Source: Bacteroidales bacterium
Lineage (GTDB): Bacteria; Bacteroidota; Bacteroidia; Bacteroidales; P3
Direction of reading: 5' to 3'
Assembly: GCA_017480145.1 (NCBI GenBank)
Contig: JAFVBF010000075.1
Coordinates: 1 to 64,000 of the forward strand
Length of the DNA: 64,000 bases
Below, piece by piece: positions 44,800-54,479 of the stretch. A program made the translations under genes and the position numbers. Each line of letters opens with the position of its first letter. Within the stretch, counting starts at the first letter, position 1. The notes under the pieces were generated by a model. The model ran no database searches. It had not been told where the DNA came from and worked only from the letters and a program-made list of their open reading frames with translations.

Positions 44800-47643
44800 A
44801 TGAAAAAACTTGCAATCACACTGTTTGCGCTTTTGTCAATTGGTAGCGGTCTGTTCGCCCAGTTGCCAGTCGGCAAAAGCGAGAAGAAATCAGACCTTAA
44901 TGCCATGCAGCCCATAGACAAAAAGGTTATTAAGGGTACTTTGGACAATGGCTTTACCTACTATATCCGAGCAAACAAGAAACCGGAAAACCGGGTCCAG
45001 TTTCGTTTGGTGACGAATGCTGGCTCTATTCTTGAAGATGAGTCTCAGCGTGGCTTGGCCCACTTCTGCGAACACATGGCATTCAACGGTACTGAGCAGT
45101 TCCCGGGCAACGATATGATTAGTATTCTGCAGAAGCATGGTATAGAGTTTGGGCGTGAAATCAATGCCTACACCTCTTTCGATGAGACTGTCTATTATGT
45201 CAACCTTCCATCCGATGACCCAGAGATGGTTGAGATGGGTTTCAAAATCCTTGACGGCTGGGCAGGACGTATTACTTTCGACTCTGTAGAGTTAGAAAAA
45301 GAACGCGGCGTCATAAACGAGGAACGCCGTGGCGGTATGGGTGCTGGCGAACGTCTGCGCGAAAAGACGTGGCCCATAATGCTTAAAGGTTCTCGCTATC
45401 CTGACCGACTGCCTATTGGCTTGGAAGAGGTTATCATGGGGTTCAAGCGCAATGAAATTGTTCGCTTCTTTCACGACTGGTACCGTCCCGACCTGCAGGC
45501 CATCATCATTGTTGGCGATATAGACCCTAAGATGGCAGAGGCCAAAGTAAAAGAGTATTTCTCTGTTCATCCTAAGGCTGTCAATGCCCCGGAACGCAAG
45601 TATTACACCGTGCCGAATAACAAACAACCCTTGGTGGCTATTGCTACTGACAAGGAAGCAACAGGCACTTCATTGCAAATCTATTGGAAACACCCCAAAC
45701 ATCATGAGGGTACGGTTGGCGACTATCGCCAGAGTCTGATGCGTGGCTTGGTGGGTGGTATGCTTAACGACCGTTTTGGAGAGATTTGCGAGAATCCCAA
45801 TGCTCCTGTAGTTTATGCTGGTGCAGGCTACACTTCTTTTATCGGTGATGTGGATGTTTTTGCCGGCAGTTCCAGTGTCAAGGATGGTCAGGTGTCTGCT
45901 GCTGCAGAATTGCTGCTCACCGAGTTGCGTCGTGCCGACCAGCACGGTTTTTTGCAGACTGAGCTTGACCGCCAGAAGGAGTCTACACTTGCGCATTTTA
46001 CTCGTGCGGCTAAAGAAGCCGACAAGACACACAATGACAGCCATGCCAGCGAATACACCCGCAACTACCTGCATGGCGAGGGTATCCCTGGCATCCGTCA
46101 GGAATGGCGCTACGCCAAGGAGTTTATCCCTGAAATCACGTTGGAAGAGTGCAATCAGTTCATTTCCGATATGATTACTGACACCAATATGGTGTTCTAT
46201 CTGACTGCTCCTGAGAATTCTACCATCATCGACGAGCAGGAGGCATTGGCTATTATTGAGAAGGTGAAGACTCTCGAAACGGAGCCTTGGGTGGACAACT
46301 ATAAGGATGAACCACTCTTCGACAAGGAATTGAGTGAGATTGAGGCGAAGCTTACCAAAACTAACAAGGCATTGGATTACACGGAATATACGTTGCCTAA
46401 TGGCATTCGTTTCGTCGTCAAAAAAACCGACTACAAGGCCGATGAGATTCAGATGCAGTCGTTTGCATGGGGTGGCAATTCCCTCTATGAGGATAAGGAT
46501 ATTTATCTCGTGAACAATGCCATTGGTATTGTGAACAATGCAGGTTTGGGGCAGTTCAGTGCCACGCAGTTAGACAAGGTTTTGACGGGCAGGATTGCAA
46601 GTGCTTCTCCTTATCTTAGCAGTATCAGTCAAGGCGTGACGGGTATTTGCTCTCCCAAGGATATGGAGACCATGCTCCAACTGGTCTATCTCCGTTACAC
46701 CGCGCCACGTCGTGATCAAGAGTCTTTGGACAAGAATATCAACAACCTTCGCAATCAGTTGAAGTTCGTCAAAGAGAATCCTCAATACGCATTCGTCGAG
46801 AAACTTTACGCCACGGCCTATCCTGACAACAATCGAATTGTGCTTGTCCCTACTGAAGAACAGATTGAAAGTTTGACGTTGGACAACATCCACCGCATCT
46901 ACCAAGAGCGTTTCCATGATGCTTCTGGTATGATATTCTTTTTTGTAGGTAATATTGATGATAGTCATATTCCTTTGATTGCCAAGTATCTGGGTAATTT
47001 GCCTTGCGATGGATCTCAGAAAAACGAGGGTTATAAAGATCGTTCGTCAAAATTTGTGAAAGGTGTGCATCATGCCGTGGCCATCAAGGGTAGTGAAAAG
47101 CAGAGCAAGATGGTTATCATGGGGGTAAATGACGACTTTGAGCCTACTCCCAAAAATCGGATGATTGTTTCTCAACTTAGTGATGCAATGGAGATTACTG
47201 CTTTGGAGGTCATCCGCGAGCAGATGGGTGGTACATATAGCCCTTCGGTGAGCATTGACTACGAAATTCTTCCCAAAGGAGAGTTCAGTTGGCAGTTCTA
47301 TATAGAGTGTGACCCAGACAACCTCAAGAAAATAGAGGATGCCATTATTGGCATTGTGAAGGATTACCAGAAAAATGGTCCGGATGCTGAAACCTTGTCT
47401 AAGGTGCAGGAGCAGATGATTGTGAATCGTGGCAGTGCTATGCAGAACAATGGTTTCTGGATGAATCAGATTAATGGGAGCTATTACTACAATGAAAACC
47501 GCGATGGAAATGCCAGCCTTGACAATTACAGTAAGCGAGTCAAGTCAGTCTCCGCCAAGGATATCAAAAAGATGGCCAAGAGCAAGATGAATCTGAAAAA
47601 CTATGTGGTTGTGACGCTGGAGCCAGAAAGCGTGCAGCAGTAG
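44800..47643 (+). CDS. M16 family zinc metallopeptidase
   Basis: 947 aa, with a signal peptide (ending LFAQ). The inverted zinc motif HFCEH (H88, E91, H92) starts the first M16 half, and the distal acidic ligand lies in EKERGVINEERRGG near residue 168. A second, inactive-looking M16 half begins near 525 (YTLPNGIRFVVKKTDYK). It looks like a PqqL/insulinase-type two-domain periplasmic protease that probably degrades peptides or processes proteins. It has its own promoter; a strong hairpin terminator follows. Confidence 0.92.
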   Translation: MKKLAITLFALLSIGSGLFAQLPVGKSEKKSDLNAMQPIDKKVIKGTLDNGFTYYIRANKKPENRVQFRLVTNAGSILEDESQRGLAHFCEHMAFNGTEQFPGNDMISILQKHGIEFGREINAYTSFDETVYYVNLPSDDPEMVEMGFKILDGWAGRITFDSVELEKERGVINEERRGGMGAGERLREKTWPIMLKGSRYPDRLPIGLEEVIMGFKRNEIVRFFHDWYRPDLQAIIIVGDIDPKMAEAKVKEYFSVHPKAVNAPERKYYTVPNNKQPLVAIATDKEATGTSLQIYWKHPKHHEGTVGDYRQSLMRGLVGGMLNDRFGEICENPNAPVVYAGAGYTSFIGDVDVFAGSSSVKDGQVSAAAELLLTELRRADQHGFLQTELDRQKESTLAHFTRAAKEADKTHNDSHASEYTRNYLHGEGIPGIRQEWRYAKEFIPEITLEECNQFISDMITDTNMVFYLTAPENSTIIDEQEALAIIEKVKTLETEPWVDNYKDEPLFDKELSEIEAKLTKTNKALDYTEYTLPNGIRFVVKKTDYKADEIQMQSFAWGGNSLYEDKDIYLVNNAIGIVNNAGLGQFSATQLDKVLTGRIASASPYLSSISQGVTGICSPKDMETMLQLVYLRYTAPRRDQESLDKNINNLRNQLKFVKENPQYAFVEKLYATAYPDNNRIVLVPTEEQIESLTLDNIHRIYQERFHDASGMIFFFVGNIDDSHIPLIAKYLGNLPCDGSQKNEGYKDRSSKFVKGVHHAVAIKGSEKQSKMVIMGVNDDFEPTPKNRMIVSQLSDAMEITALEVIREQMGGTYSPSVSIDYEILPKGEFSWQFYIECDPDNLKKIEDAIIGIVKDYQKNGPDAETLSKVQEQMIVNRGSAMQNNGFWMNQINGSYYYNENRDGNASLDNYSKRVKSVSAKDIKKMAKSKMNLKNYVVVTLEPESVQQ

Positions 47644-47721
47644 TTTCTCCATTAGCCCTGCATTTTGAGATGATAGAGTGTCTGTTACGCAAGATTATGA
47701 ATTAAAATCACATATAACGTT

Positions 47722-47763
47722 ACCTGCTTTGTCTAAAACTCCAATTTTGGACAAAGCAGGTTT
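47722..47763 (+). terminator. Terminator after the M16 peptidase
   Basis: Perfect 12-bp stem ACCTGCTTTGTC (47722-47733) with GACAAAGCAGGT (47750-47761), followed by TT. It ends 18 nt before nnrD. Confidence 0.75.
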
Positions 47764-47780
47764 CCTAAATCATTAGAGCC

Positions 47781-48644
47781 ATGAGACGTATTTCGGAAAA
47801 TAGTTTTGAGGTAGACACGATTGATTTGCCAGATATCTTCAATCATCGGGTGGAAGAGACCTCCAAGAAAGACTATGGACATGCCCTGCTCATCGCTGGT
47901 GGTCTTGGCAAAATGGGTGCAGCGGTTTTGGCAGCCCGAGCCTGTCTGCGTTCTGGGGTTGGATTGCTTACTGTTCATTCGCCTGCCTGTGGATTGGAGG
48001 TGTTGCAGGCTGCGGTTCCCGAGGCAATGGTTTCGGTGGATGATGACGATGAGATTGTGACATCTCTTCCTGCTCATTTAGAACGCTATACGTCTATAGC
48101 CGTGGGACCTGGTATTGGTACGGATCGGAAGACGGTGCGCATGGTGAAGAGGCTGGTGTCGGCAGTGGCTAAAATTAACCAGTCCCGGAGTGAGAAAGAT
48201 CGTCTCACGTTTGTCATGGATGCCGATGCTCTTAACATCATGGCTGCACACAAGAACTTGCTGTCATCCCTGCCAGCAGAATCTGTTTTGACTCCTCATG
48301 CCGGCGAGTATCAAAGGCTTTTTGGAGGCACGAATGCGGCGCAGGTGGCTCGACAATACCATGTTGTATTGGTGCAAAAGTCACATCATACTCGTACTTA
48401 TAGCCCACAAGGACAGGAATTTGTCAATATGACGGGTAATGCAGGAATGGCTACGGCGGGCAGCGGTGATGTGCTGACTGGCATTATTCTCGCACTAACA
48501 GCACAGCAGATTTCCAGTGCTATTGCCGCCATGTTAGGGGTTTATCTGCATGGCCGTTCGGGAGATTTGGCCTTGCAACACCAGTCGCAAGCATCAATTG
48601 TGGCATCGGATATTATTGAGCATTTAAAAGAAGCAACGTTATAG
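47781..48644 (+). CDS. nnrD: ADP-dependent NAD(P)H-hydrate dehydratase (stand-alone)
   Basis: 287 aa. It repairs hydrated NAD(P)H, using ADP. Motifs are GHALLIAGGLGKMGAAVLAARACLRSGVGLLTV, VGPGIGTD, FVMDADALN, LTPHAGEYQRLFG and the catalytic NAGMATAGSGDVLTGI. In most Bacteroidetes this domain is fused to an N-terminal NAD(P)HX epimerase (NnrE) in a ~500-aa protein; here only the dehydratase is present and no epimerase precedes it. The gene is single, flanked by terminators. Confidence 0.92.
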   Translation: MRRISENSFEVDTIDLPDIFNHRVEETSKKDYGHALLIAGGLGKMGAAVLAARACLRSGVGLLTVHSPACGLEVLQAAVPEAMVSVDDDDEIVTSLPAHLERYTSIAVGPGIGTDRKTVRMVKRLVSAVAKINQSRSEKDRLTFVMDADALNIMAAHKNLLSSLPAESVLTPHAGEYQRLFGGTNAAQVARQYHVVLVQKSHHTRTYSPQGQEFVNMTGNAGMATAGSGDVLTGIILALTAQQISSAIAAMLGVYLHGRSGDLALQHQSQASIVASDIIEHLKEATL

Positions 48645-48745
48645 TCTGATAGCCCAAATTTATTGATTCAATTCATCATCGAGGTAGTAATCCTTTTCAT
48701 CTCGGAACATCTCTTTGGCAAGTAGTTTAGTTTATTACTATAAAT

Positions 48746-48787
48746 ACAGAATACCGGCAAACGCTATGGCATTTGCCGGTATTCTGT
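48746..48787. terminator. Bidirectional terminator between nnrD and era
   Basis: Perfect 16-bp stem ACAGAATACCGGCAAA (48746-48761) with TTTGCCGGTATTCTGT (48772-48787), between convergent genes. Confidence 0.85.
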
Positions 48788-48841
48788 ATGGTCTCTTTTT
48801 AATAGAATGAATCCAGTTACGTGATGGATGTTTTCATTAAT

Positions 48842-49723
48842 TTAGTCGGTCTCGTAGCCGAACTGGCGTAGGGCACGGTCGCTATTTCTCCAGTCTTTCA
48901 TTACCTTGATATAGAGGTTAAGGAAGCATCGTTTTCCTGTGAAATCCTCAATGTCTTTGCGAGCCTCAATGCCAACTTTTTTTATTGATTTGCCTTGATG
49001 TCCTATCAAGATGGCTTTTTGAGACTCTCGTTCGGCAAAAATGATGGCTGAGATGCGATCAATGCCATCTTGTTCTTCATAACTCTCCACGGCCACTTCG
49101 CATGAGTATGGTATCTCTTTTTGGTAGTAGAGCAATAGTTTTTCGCGTATGATTTCGCTTACGAAAAAGCGCATGGAACGGTCTGTCAGTTCTTCTTTGT
49201 CAAAATAGGGAGGATGGATGGGCAGAGCCTCCAAGATATGATCAAAGATGGCGTTGATATTGAACTTGTTTGTTGCCGATGTAGGGATGATGACTGCACG
49301 TGGAATCTGGTTGCGCCAATAGGCGATACGATCGCTCACGGTTTTCTGATCGGAGAGGTCTATTTTGTTGATGGCCAGAATGACGGGGACGTTGCTATCA
49401 ATGATGCGTTGCAGCACTTCCTGATTCTTGAATGTCTCGCCAATTTCTGTTACCAAAAGGAATAAATCCGCATCTTGTAGAGCAGAATGAACAAACCCCA
49501 TCATGCTTTCGTGGAGTTTGTAGTGAGGATTGACAATGCCGGGGGTATCGGTATAGACGATTTGAAAATCATCTCCATTCACAATACCCATGATGCGGTG
49601 GCGCGTGGTCTGCGCCTTGGAGGTGATAATGGAAAGCTTTTCGCCCACAAGGGCGTTCATTAGGGTGGATTTACCTACGTTGGGGTTTCCGATGATGTTG
49701 ACGAATCCTGCCTTGTGCGCCAT
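48842..49723 (-). CDS. era: GTPase Era
   Basis: 293 aa, normal length. A GTPase that helps mature the 30S subunit by binding the 3' end of 16S rRNA. G1 is GNPNVGKS (12-19), G3 is DTPG, G4 is NKID, and a C-terminal KH domain follows (AILIGHQGKSIKKVGIEARKDIE). It begins 3 nt after the stop of the periplasmic protein gene at 49727, so the two are probably co-transcribed from the minus-strand promoter at 50576. Confidence 0.97.
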   Translation of the reverse strand: MAHKAGFVNIIGNPNVGKSTLMNALVGEKLSIITSKAQTTRHRIMGIVNGDDFQIVYTDTPGIVNPHYKLHESMMGFVHSALQDADLFLLVTEIGETFKNQEVLQRIIDSNVPVILAINKIDLSDQKTVSDRIAYWRNQIPRAVIIPTSATNKFNINAIFDHILEALPIHPPYFDKEELTDRSMRFFVSEIIREKLLLYYQKEIPYSCEVAVESYEEQDGIDRISAIIFAERESQKAILIGHQGKSIKKVGIEARKDIEDFTGKRCFLNLYIKVMKDWRNSDRALRQFGYETD

Positions 49724-49726
49724 CGT

Positions 49727-50506
49727 TTAGAAGTATTTGATGTCGCGTTCAGTAATGGTTTGGGCAACGGGCGCATTGTCAATCATCTCGTATTCGGTCT
49801 TCTGAATCCAATTGCGGTGGTTGTCGTATTTGTATCGGTAAATGGTGATGAGAATATCCGGTTCGTCTTCGCTGTAGTCGTAGGTAGTCTTGGTGACGGG
49901 CTGTCCGTAGTTGTCAAACTCGTAGCGAATTTCTTGAGCTTTGTTACCAGCACGGTCAAACACTACGGTTTTTAGCAGGTTGCCCTCGGAGGTATAGGTA
50001 TAAACTTCGCGACGGAAGATGTTGCCAGCCGCATCCGTAAAACTCCGCTGGCTCACGCGTTCACGATTGTCATATTTGATGAGGGTGCGTGATTCAATCT
50101 GGCGCTCGGCATCTTCTGTGTAGATTTCCGTTAGGAAGAAGTTCGGGTCATAAATATAGTAGGTTCGTCCTACGATATGATCGTTGTTGTCCACCACGTG
50201 TTCCAGAGTCGTTACGCCGAAACCGTCGTGTTTGTAGCGCGAGCGGAATAGCACGTCTTCCTCTTGTGAGAGGTAGGCCATGCTTTTTCTCTGCCCATTC
50301 TGCAGATAGATGGTTTCAATACGTTCCAGTATGTCTCCGCGTTCCAGCATGGCACCACCGTTGTTTTTGGCTTCATACATGATGGATGTCACTTGCTGGG
50401 CAGTCCCTTTCAATCCGTCCAATTTCACTTCAGGAGCAGCTTTCTGCGCCATGGCACTGCCTGCCGTACTCAAAACCAATGCAAAAACTATTGCTATATT
50501 TTTCAT
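49727..50506 (-). CDS. Exported YD-repeat-like protein upstream of era
   Basis: 259 aa. A signal peptide ends SAMAQ. The body is a repeated beta-hairpin pattern resembling RHS/YD repeats: YDPNFFLTEIYTEDAERQ, YDNRERVSQRSFTDAAGN, YTSEGNLLKTVVFDRAGNK, YDNHRNWIQKTEYEM. It is probably periplasmic or surface-exposed. No known function. It directly precedes era (3-nt gap), an odd partner for an essential ribosome-assembly GTPase. Confidence 0.78.
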   Translation of the reverse strand: MKNIAIVFALVLSTAGSAMAQKAAPEVKLDGLKGTAQQVTSIMYEAKNNGGAMLERGDILERIETIYLQNGQRKSMAYLSQEEDVLFRSRYKHDGFGVTTLEHVVDNNDHIVGRTYYIYDPNFFLTEIYTEDAERQIESRTLIKYDNRERVSQRSFTDAAGNIFRREVYTYTSEGNLLKTVVFDRAGNKAQEIRYEFDNYGQPVTKTTYDYSEDEPDILITIYRYKYDNHRNWIQKTEYEMIDNAPVAQTITERDIKYF

Positions 50507-50575
50507 TGTAATTTTATGTTTCCGAATTATTTATATATCTAATTCCTTGAAAAGGGAATACGATATATCGACTGT

Positions 50576-50583
50576 CAAAAGTA
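50576..50583 (-). promoter_or_regulatory. -7 box for the YD-repeat protein / era operon
   Basis: On the minus strand TACTTTTG fits TAnnTTTG; the start would be near 50569, ~63 nt before the ATG at 50506. Confidence 0.55.
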
Positions 50584-50635
50584 CTATATTTTTGGGTTTA
50601 TTTAGCGAAAAATCAGCCAATCGGGTTATTTTTCT

Positions 50636-50643
50636 TACTTTTG
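50636..50643 (+). promoter_or_regulatory. -7 box for the sodium symporter gene
   Basis: TACTTTTG followed by C fits the Bacteroidetes consensus; start near 50650, ~88 nt before the ATG at 50738. It is divergent from the box at 50576-50583. Confidence 0.6.
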
Positions 50644-50737
50644 CACAGCTTTTTACGTGAAAAGTTGTCGCACTTTTGCTGTGAGAGGTTTTTATTCGCA
50701 GATAGTTGTCGCATAACATGGCGTTTATTCTATTACG

Positions 50738-52225
50738 ATGGAGTCAATCATACTAATCTGTTTTCTGGTTTATACGGCGATGCTGTTCGGGGTGATGTGG
50801 CTCACTTCTCGTCAGGCTGGCAACGATGCTTTTTTTCGTGCGGGGCGTAAGTCTCCTTGGTTCGTGGTTGCCTATGGCATGATAGGTGCCTCTCTGTCAG
50901 GGGTTACGTTCATGTCGGTGCCTGGTGGAGTCTATGGGGGGCAATTTACCTATATGCCTTTGGTGTTTGGATATGTTATTGGTTACGCAGTGATTGCTTG
51001 GCTCTTGCTGCCGCTCTATTATAGACTTAACGTTACCTCTATCTATTCCTACTTGGAGCAGCGTTTCGGGAGGCATAGTGAGAGAACGGGCGCTTTGTTT
51101 TTCATCCTTTCGAGGCTCATGGGGTCTGCTTTAAGGCTTTATTTGGTGGTTTTTGTCCTTTATGAATTTGTTTTCAGGGCATGGGGCATCCCTTTCTGGG
51201 TTCCGGCTTTGGTTTTTGTTTCGATTATCTTAATATATACCTTCAGGGGCGGTTTGAAGACAGTAGTGTGGACAGACACATTGCAAACTACTTTCTTGCT
51301 TTTGGCAGCTCTTATTACGGTTGTGGCCATCCTCCAGCGACTGGATCTCTCGTGGGGTGGGTTACTACAAAAGGCCGATGACGCAGGTCTTACCACGATG
51401 TTTGATACTGATGTTACTCACAAGAAGTATTATTGGAAACAAATTGTCAGTGGGGCATTTATCACTATTACCATGACAGGGCTTGATCAGGATATGATGC
51501 AGAAGAATCTTACCTGCAAGACTTTACGTGATGCGCAAAAAAATGTGTTGTCGGCCAGCCTGTTGTTTATCATTGTAAATATTCTTTTTCTCAGTCTCGG
51601 TGCGGCACTTCTTATTTATGCCCAGGAGACTGGATTTTCGCTACCTGTGGATGAGGCTGGCAGAATTGTTAGCGACAAGATTTTTCCATCCATAGCTTTT
51701 TCGTTGAGCCCTGTGACGGCGGTGGTTTTTGTGCTGGGTATGGTGGCGGCAGGCTATTCTAGTGCGGATGGCACACTTACAGCACTCACTACGACTACTT
51801 GCTATGACTTCTTAGGATTCGAACGTCGTAGTCTTTCTGGAAAACAGCAACTGATACTTCGTCGCTGGGTTCATGTAGGTTATTCTGTCCTGTTTTTGCT
51901 GGTCATAGTGGCTTTCCGTCCGTTCCATACCCAGTCGCTCATTGACACGCTGTTTGATGTGGCGGGGTTTACCTATGGACCTCTTTTGGGGTTATTCTGT
52001 TTCGGTATGTTCACACGGCTCGAAGTGAACGACCGTTGGGTGCCAGTAGTGGCCGTAATGAGTCCAGTTATCAGTTATCTGCTCAAGCTCTATAGTCCTG
52101 TATGGTTTGGTGGATATCAGATTGGGTTCGAGATTCTGCTTATTAATGGGTTGCTAACCTTTGCCGGACTTTGGCTGGTTAGGGTTCGTTCTTCGAAATC
52201 AATTCTCAAAACAGGCAATATATGA
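50738..52225 (+). CDS. Sodium:solute symporter (SSS family)
   Basis: 495 aa with about 13 membrane helices. SSS-type motifs include the first-helix AFFRAGRKSPWFVVAYGMIGASLSGVTFMSVPGGVYG, a conserved core of the family, and GYSSADGTLTALTTTTCYDF near residue 345. It imports a small solute with sodium; the substrate is unknown (the family includes sugar, proline and pantothenate carriers). The stop overlaps the next start by 4 nt (ATGA), indicating translational coupling with a DUF4831 lipoprotein. Confidence 0.88.
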   Translation: MESIILICFLVYTAMLFGVMWLTSRQAGNDAFFRAGRKSPWFVVAYGMIGASLSGVTFMSVPGGVYGGQFTYMPLVFGYVIGYAVIAWLLLPLYYRLNVTSIYSYLEQRFGRHSERTGALFFILSRLMGSALRLYLVVFVLYEFVFRAWGIPFWVPALVFVSIILIYTFRGGLKTVVWTDTLQTTFLLLAALITVVAILQRLDLSWGGLLQKADDAGLTTMFDTDVTHKKYYWKQIVSGAFITITMTGLDQDMMQKNLTCKTLRDAQKNVLSASLLFIIVNILFLSLGAALLIYAQETGFSLPVDEAGRIVSDKIFPSIAFSLSPVTAVVFVLGMVAAGYSSADGTLTALTTTTCYDFLGFERRSLSGKQQLILRRWVHVGYSVLFLLVIVAFRPFHTQSLIDTLFDVAGFTYGPLLGLFCFGMFTRLEVNDRWVPVVAVMSPVISYLLKLYSPVWFGGYQIGFEILLINGLLTFAGLWLVRVRSSKSILKTGNI

Positions 52226-53340
52226 GTGTAAAACCAATATTATGGCTGCTTTTGGCGACATTGTTGTTGTCTGCTTGCAGTTACGAGGTGCGTCCGGTCA
52301 AGTCACACCCCAAGGTGGCATCGCCAGGTGGGTTGCTTTATGCATTGCCCCGCACCGAGATATGTGTGGATGTCACGTTTGGTCATTACGACACCACTGG
52401 GGCCGCTTATGTCAAATACGCTCGTGAGATGCTTTCCGTACGTGAACCTGTGGGTGGCTATGAGATCAAGGATGTGCAACTGTCCACCCGTGTGGTGGCT
52501 GATGCAAGGCATTTCTATTTTGTGCGACCCAAAAGGACATCAGTACAGGTGGACAGCCGCAATCTGTTGCGTTCCATCGGATTGGAAGCCTCCGATATGG
52601 AGGCATTGAGTGAGAGGCCCGGAACCTCCTCCGAAGACGATTCATTCGACCCTCTGCCAGCTCAGTATAATTTGTACGATCGTGCCGATACATTCTACTC
52701 CCGTTACGACCGTCCTGGACATCCCAGTGTGGTAGCAACCAAGAAGGATGTACGCAGTGCCCGTCAGCAGGCCATGGCCGCTGCCGAGCGTATCGGACAA
52801 CTACAGGATCGTCGTCAGCAGTTGCTCAATGGTGAGACTGAGACTTCGTATACCCCAGAGGGTCTGCAGGTACTATTGCAACTTATCGACCGACAGGAGC
52901 ATCAACTTCTGGAGCAATTTGTTGGTCGTTACACCACCGAGACTGTACGCTTTGTCATCGATCCTAAAGATGAGAAAATTTTGGTAGATAGCCAGACGGT
53001 GGTTCTTTTCTACTTCACGCCCGAGCGAGGCATTGCCGACTCTATGGACCGTGGTGCCATGGCGGTGAAATGCAGTTTGCGTTGCGACAACGAGATGCGT
53101 AGTGCGGCGCGTTTTGTGAAATACCGCATCGGGGCTTTTCAGTCCAGCAATATGAACGAGCGTAATACCTTTAAGTATCGCTGTTCTGAGCAGGCTGATG
53201 TGGCTGTCTATTGCGATAAGTTTTGCTATCAAAAACAACTGCCAATTGCTCAGTTCGGTCCTACAATCGAACTGCCTTCTGGCAAGTTTAAGGCTTTATT
53301 TGACTCTCATACGGGCGATTTAATTTATATCGCCAACTAA
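52222..53340 (+). CDS. DUF4831 family lipoprotein
   Basis: 372 aa. A lipoprotein signal (LLLSAC, Cys19) is followed by YEVRPVKSHP. The DUF4831 pattern is visible at LLYALPRTEICVDVTFGHYD, GGYEIKDVQLSTRV and RETAMAAAERIGQLQDRR-like segments (about 180-200). The protein seems soluble and mixed alpha-beta; function unknown. It overlaps the symporter gene by 4 nt and precedes RNase Z by 14 nt, so all three probably share a transcript. Confidence 0.82.
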   Translation: MSVKPILWLLLATLLLSACSYEVRPVKSHPKVASPGGLLYALPRTEICVDVTFGHYDTTGAAYVKYAREMLSVREPVGGYEIKDVQLSTRVVADARHFYFVRPKRTSVQVDSRNLLRSIGLEASDMEALSERPGTSSEDDSFDPLPAQYNLYDRADTFYSRYDRPGHPSVVATKKDVRSARQQAMAAAERIGQLQDRRQQLLNGETETSYTPEGLQVLLQLIDRQEHQLLEQFVGRYTTETVRFVIDPKDEKILVDSQTVVLFYFTPERGIADSMDRGAMAVKCSLRCDNEMRSAARFVKYRIGAFQSSNMNERNTFKYRCSEQADVAVYCDKFCYQKQLPIAQFGPTIELPSGKFKALFDSHTGDLIYIAN

Positions 53341-53354
53341 TAAGAATCCTGTTC

Positions 53355-54302
53355 ATGTCCGACGAAATCTTCTTTCCGTTCCCCGAGGATGACTCCGCCG
53401 AACTTCCGGTACGGCAATCGCCAGAACCACTACATTCTGATTTCTTTGTCACCATATTAGGGTCGGGTGCTGCATTGCCCACCTTTAACCGTCACTGCAG
53501 TGCGCAGGTAGTCAGTGTCAGGGGATTCAAACTGCTTATTGACTGTGGCGAAGGAACGCAAGGGCAGATGCGTGCCTGCCACCAGCGCCTTCAGTCTTTC
53601 TCCCTTATTTGTATCTCTCATCTGCACGGCGACCATTTCTTTGGGCTGCCAGGACTTTTGGAAACCATGCACCTTTGTGGTCGAACCGAGCCAATCACAA
53701 TTATTGGTCCTAAGGGCATCCGCGAGGTTTTGAAAACCATTATCCGTTTTTCTGGATGCATGTTGCGGTATGAGGTGTCATTTCGTGAACTTACAGACGA
53801 TGAGTGCGGAACTGGATGTGTACCTGTGTTTTCCAACGACCACTGCGTCGTTTCTGCATTCTCCCTTCGGCATTCTATAGCCACTTTTGGCTTCATAGTC
53901 GAAGAAATACCTCGCAGTGAGCGCCCACATCGTCGCTACGCCTATTGTAGCGATACTGGCTATTTCGATGAATTGGCTGACATCGTCCGTGGCGTGGAAC
54001 TGCTCTGCTTGGAGAGTACATTTGCAGATGACTTTGCTTCTGTGGCGGTAGAGAAACAGCATTGCACGGCATCCCAGGCAGCCACATTGGCCCGCAAGGC
54101 CAACGTGGGTCGTTTATTGCTTACCCATTTCAGTAATCGCTATAAGGATATCTCTGTTCTTTTGAACGAAGCTCGCTCGGTTTTTCCAGAAACTCTTGCA
54201 GCTGCTGATCGTGAACGGTTCGGCATTGAATATCGCGGAAAGTATCAGAAGTCTATGGAACAGTATGACGCTGCCATAGGGAAGCTTCCATCGGAAACAT
54301 GA
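53355..54302 (+). CDS. rnz: Ribonuclease Z
   Basis: 315 aa. A metallo-beta-lactamase-fold endonuclease that trims tRNA 3' ends, which matters here because the tRNAs seen do not encode CCA. Zinc motif SHLHGDH lies near residue 93, with later ligands in YCSDTGYF and LLLTHFSNRY. A ~30-residue acidic N-terminal extension (EIFFPFPEDDSAELPV) precedes the usual start FFVTILGSGAALPT. It is 14 nt after the DUF4831 gene. Confidence 0.94.
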   Translation: MSDEIFFPFPEDDSAELPVRQSPEPLHSDFFVTILGSGAALPTFNRHCSAQVVSVRGFKLLIDCGEGTQGQMRACHQRLQSFSLICISHLHGDHFFGLPGLLETMHLCGRTEPITIIGPKGIREVLKTIIRFSGCMLRYEVSFRELTDDECGTGCVPVFSNDHCVVSAFSLRHSIATFGFIVEEIPRSERPHRRYAYCSDTGYFDELADIVRGVELLCLESTFADDFASVAVEKQHCTASQAATLARKANVGRLLLTHFSNRYKDISVLLNEARSVFPETLAAADRERFGIEYRGKYQKSMEQYDAAIGKLPSET

Positions 54303-54479
54303 TGGTAGATAGGGATTGTATATTAGTCCTTTAATTAGTTTTCCCCTGTTCGATTTGCAGTGTTATTTCTATATGATCCATTTTACTCTGTGATAGAGTT
54401 CTCTTTACCAACAGAGGGGATAGACTATATGAAATTGCACCTTGGCAATAGGGGAAGCTGTGTCTGGAGAAAAACGTAG

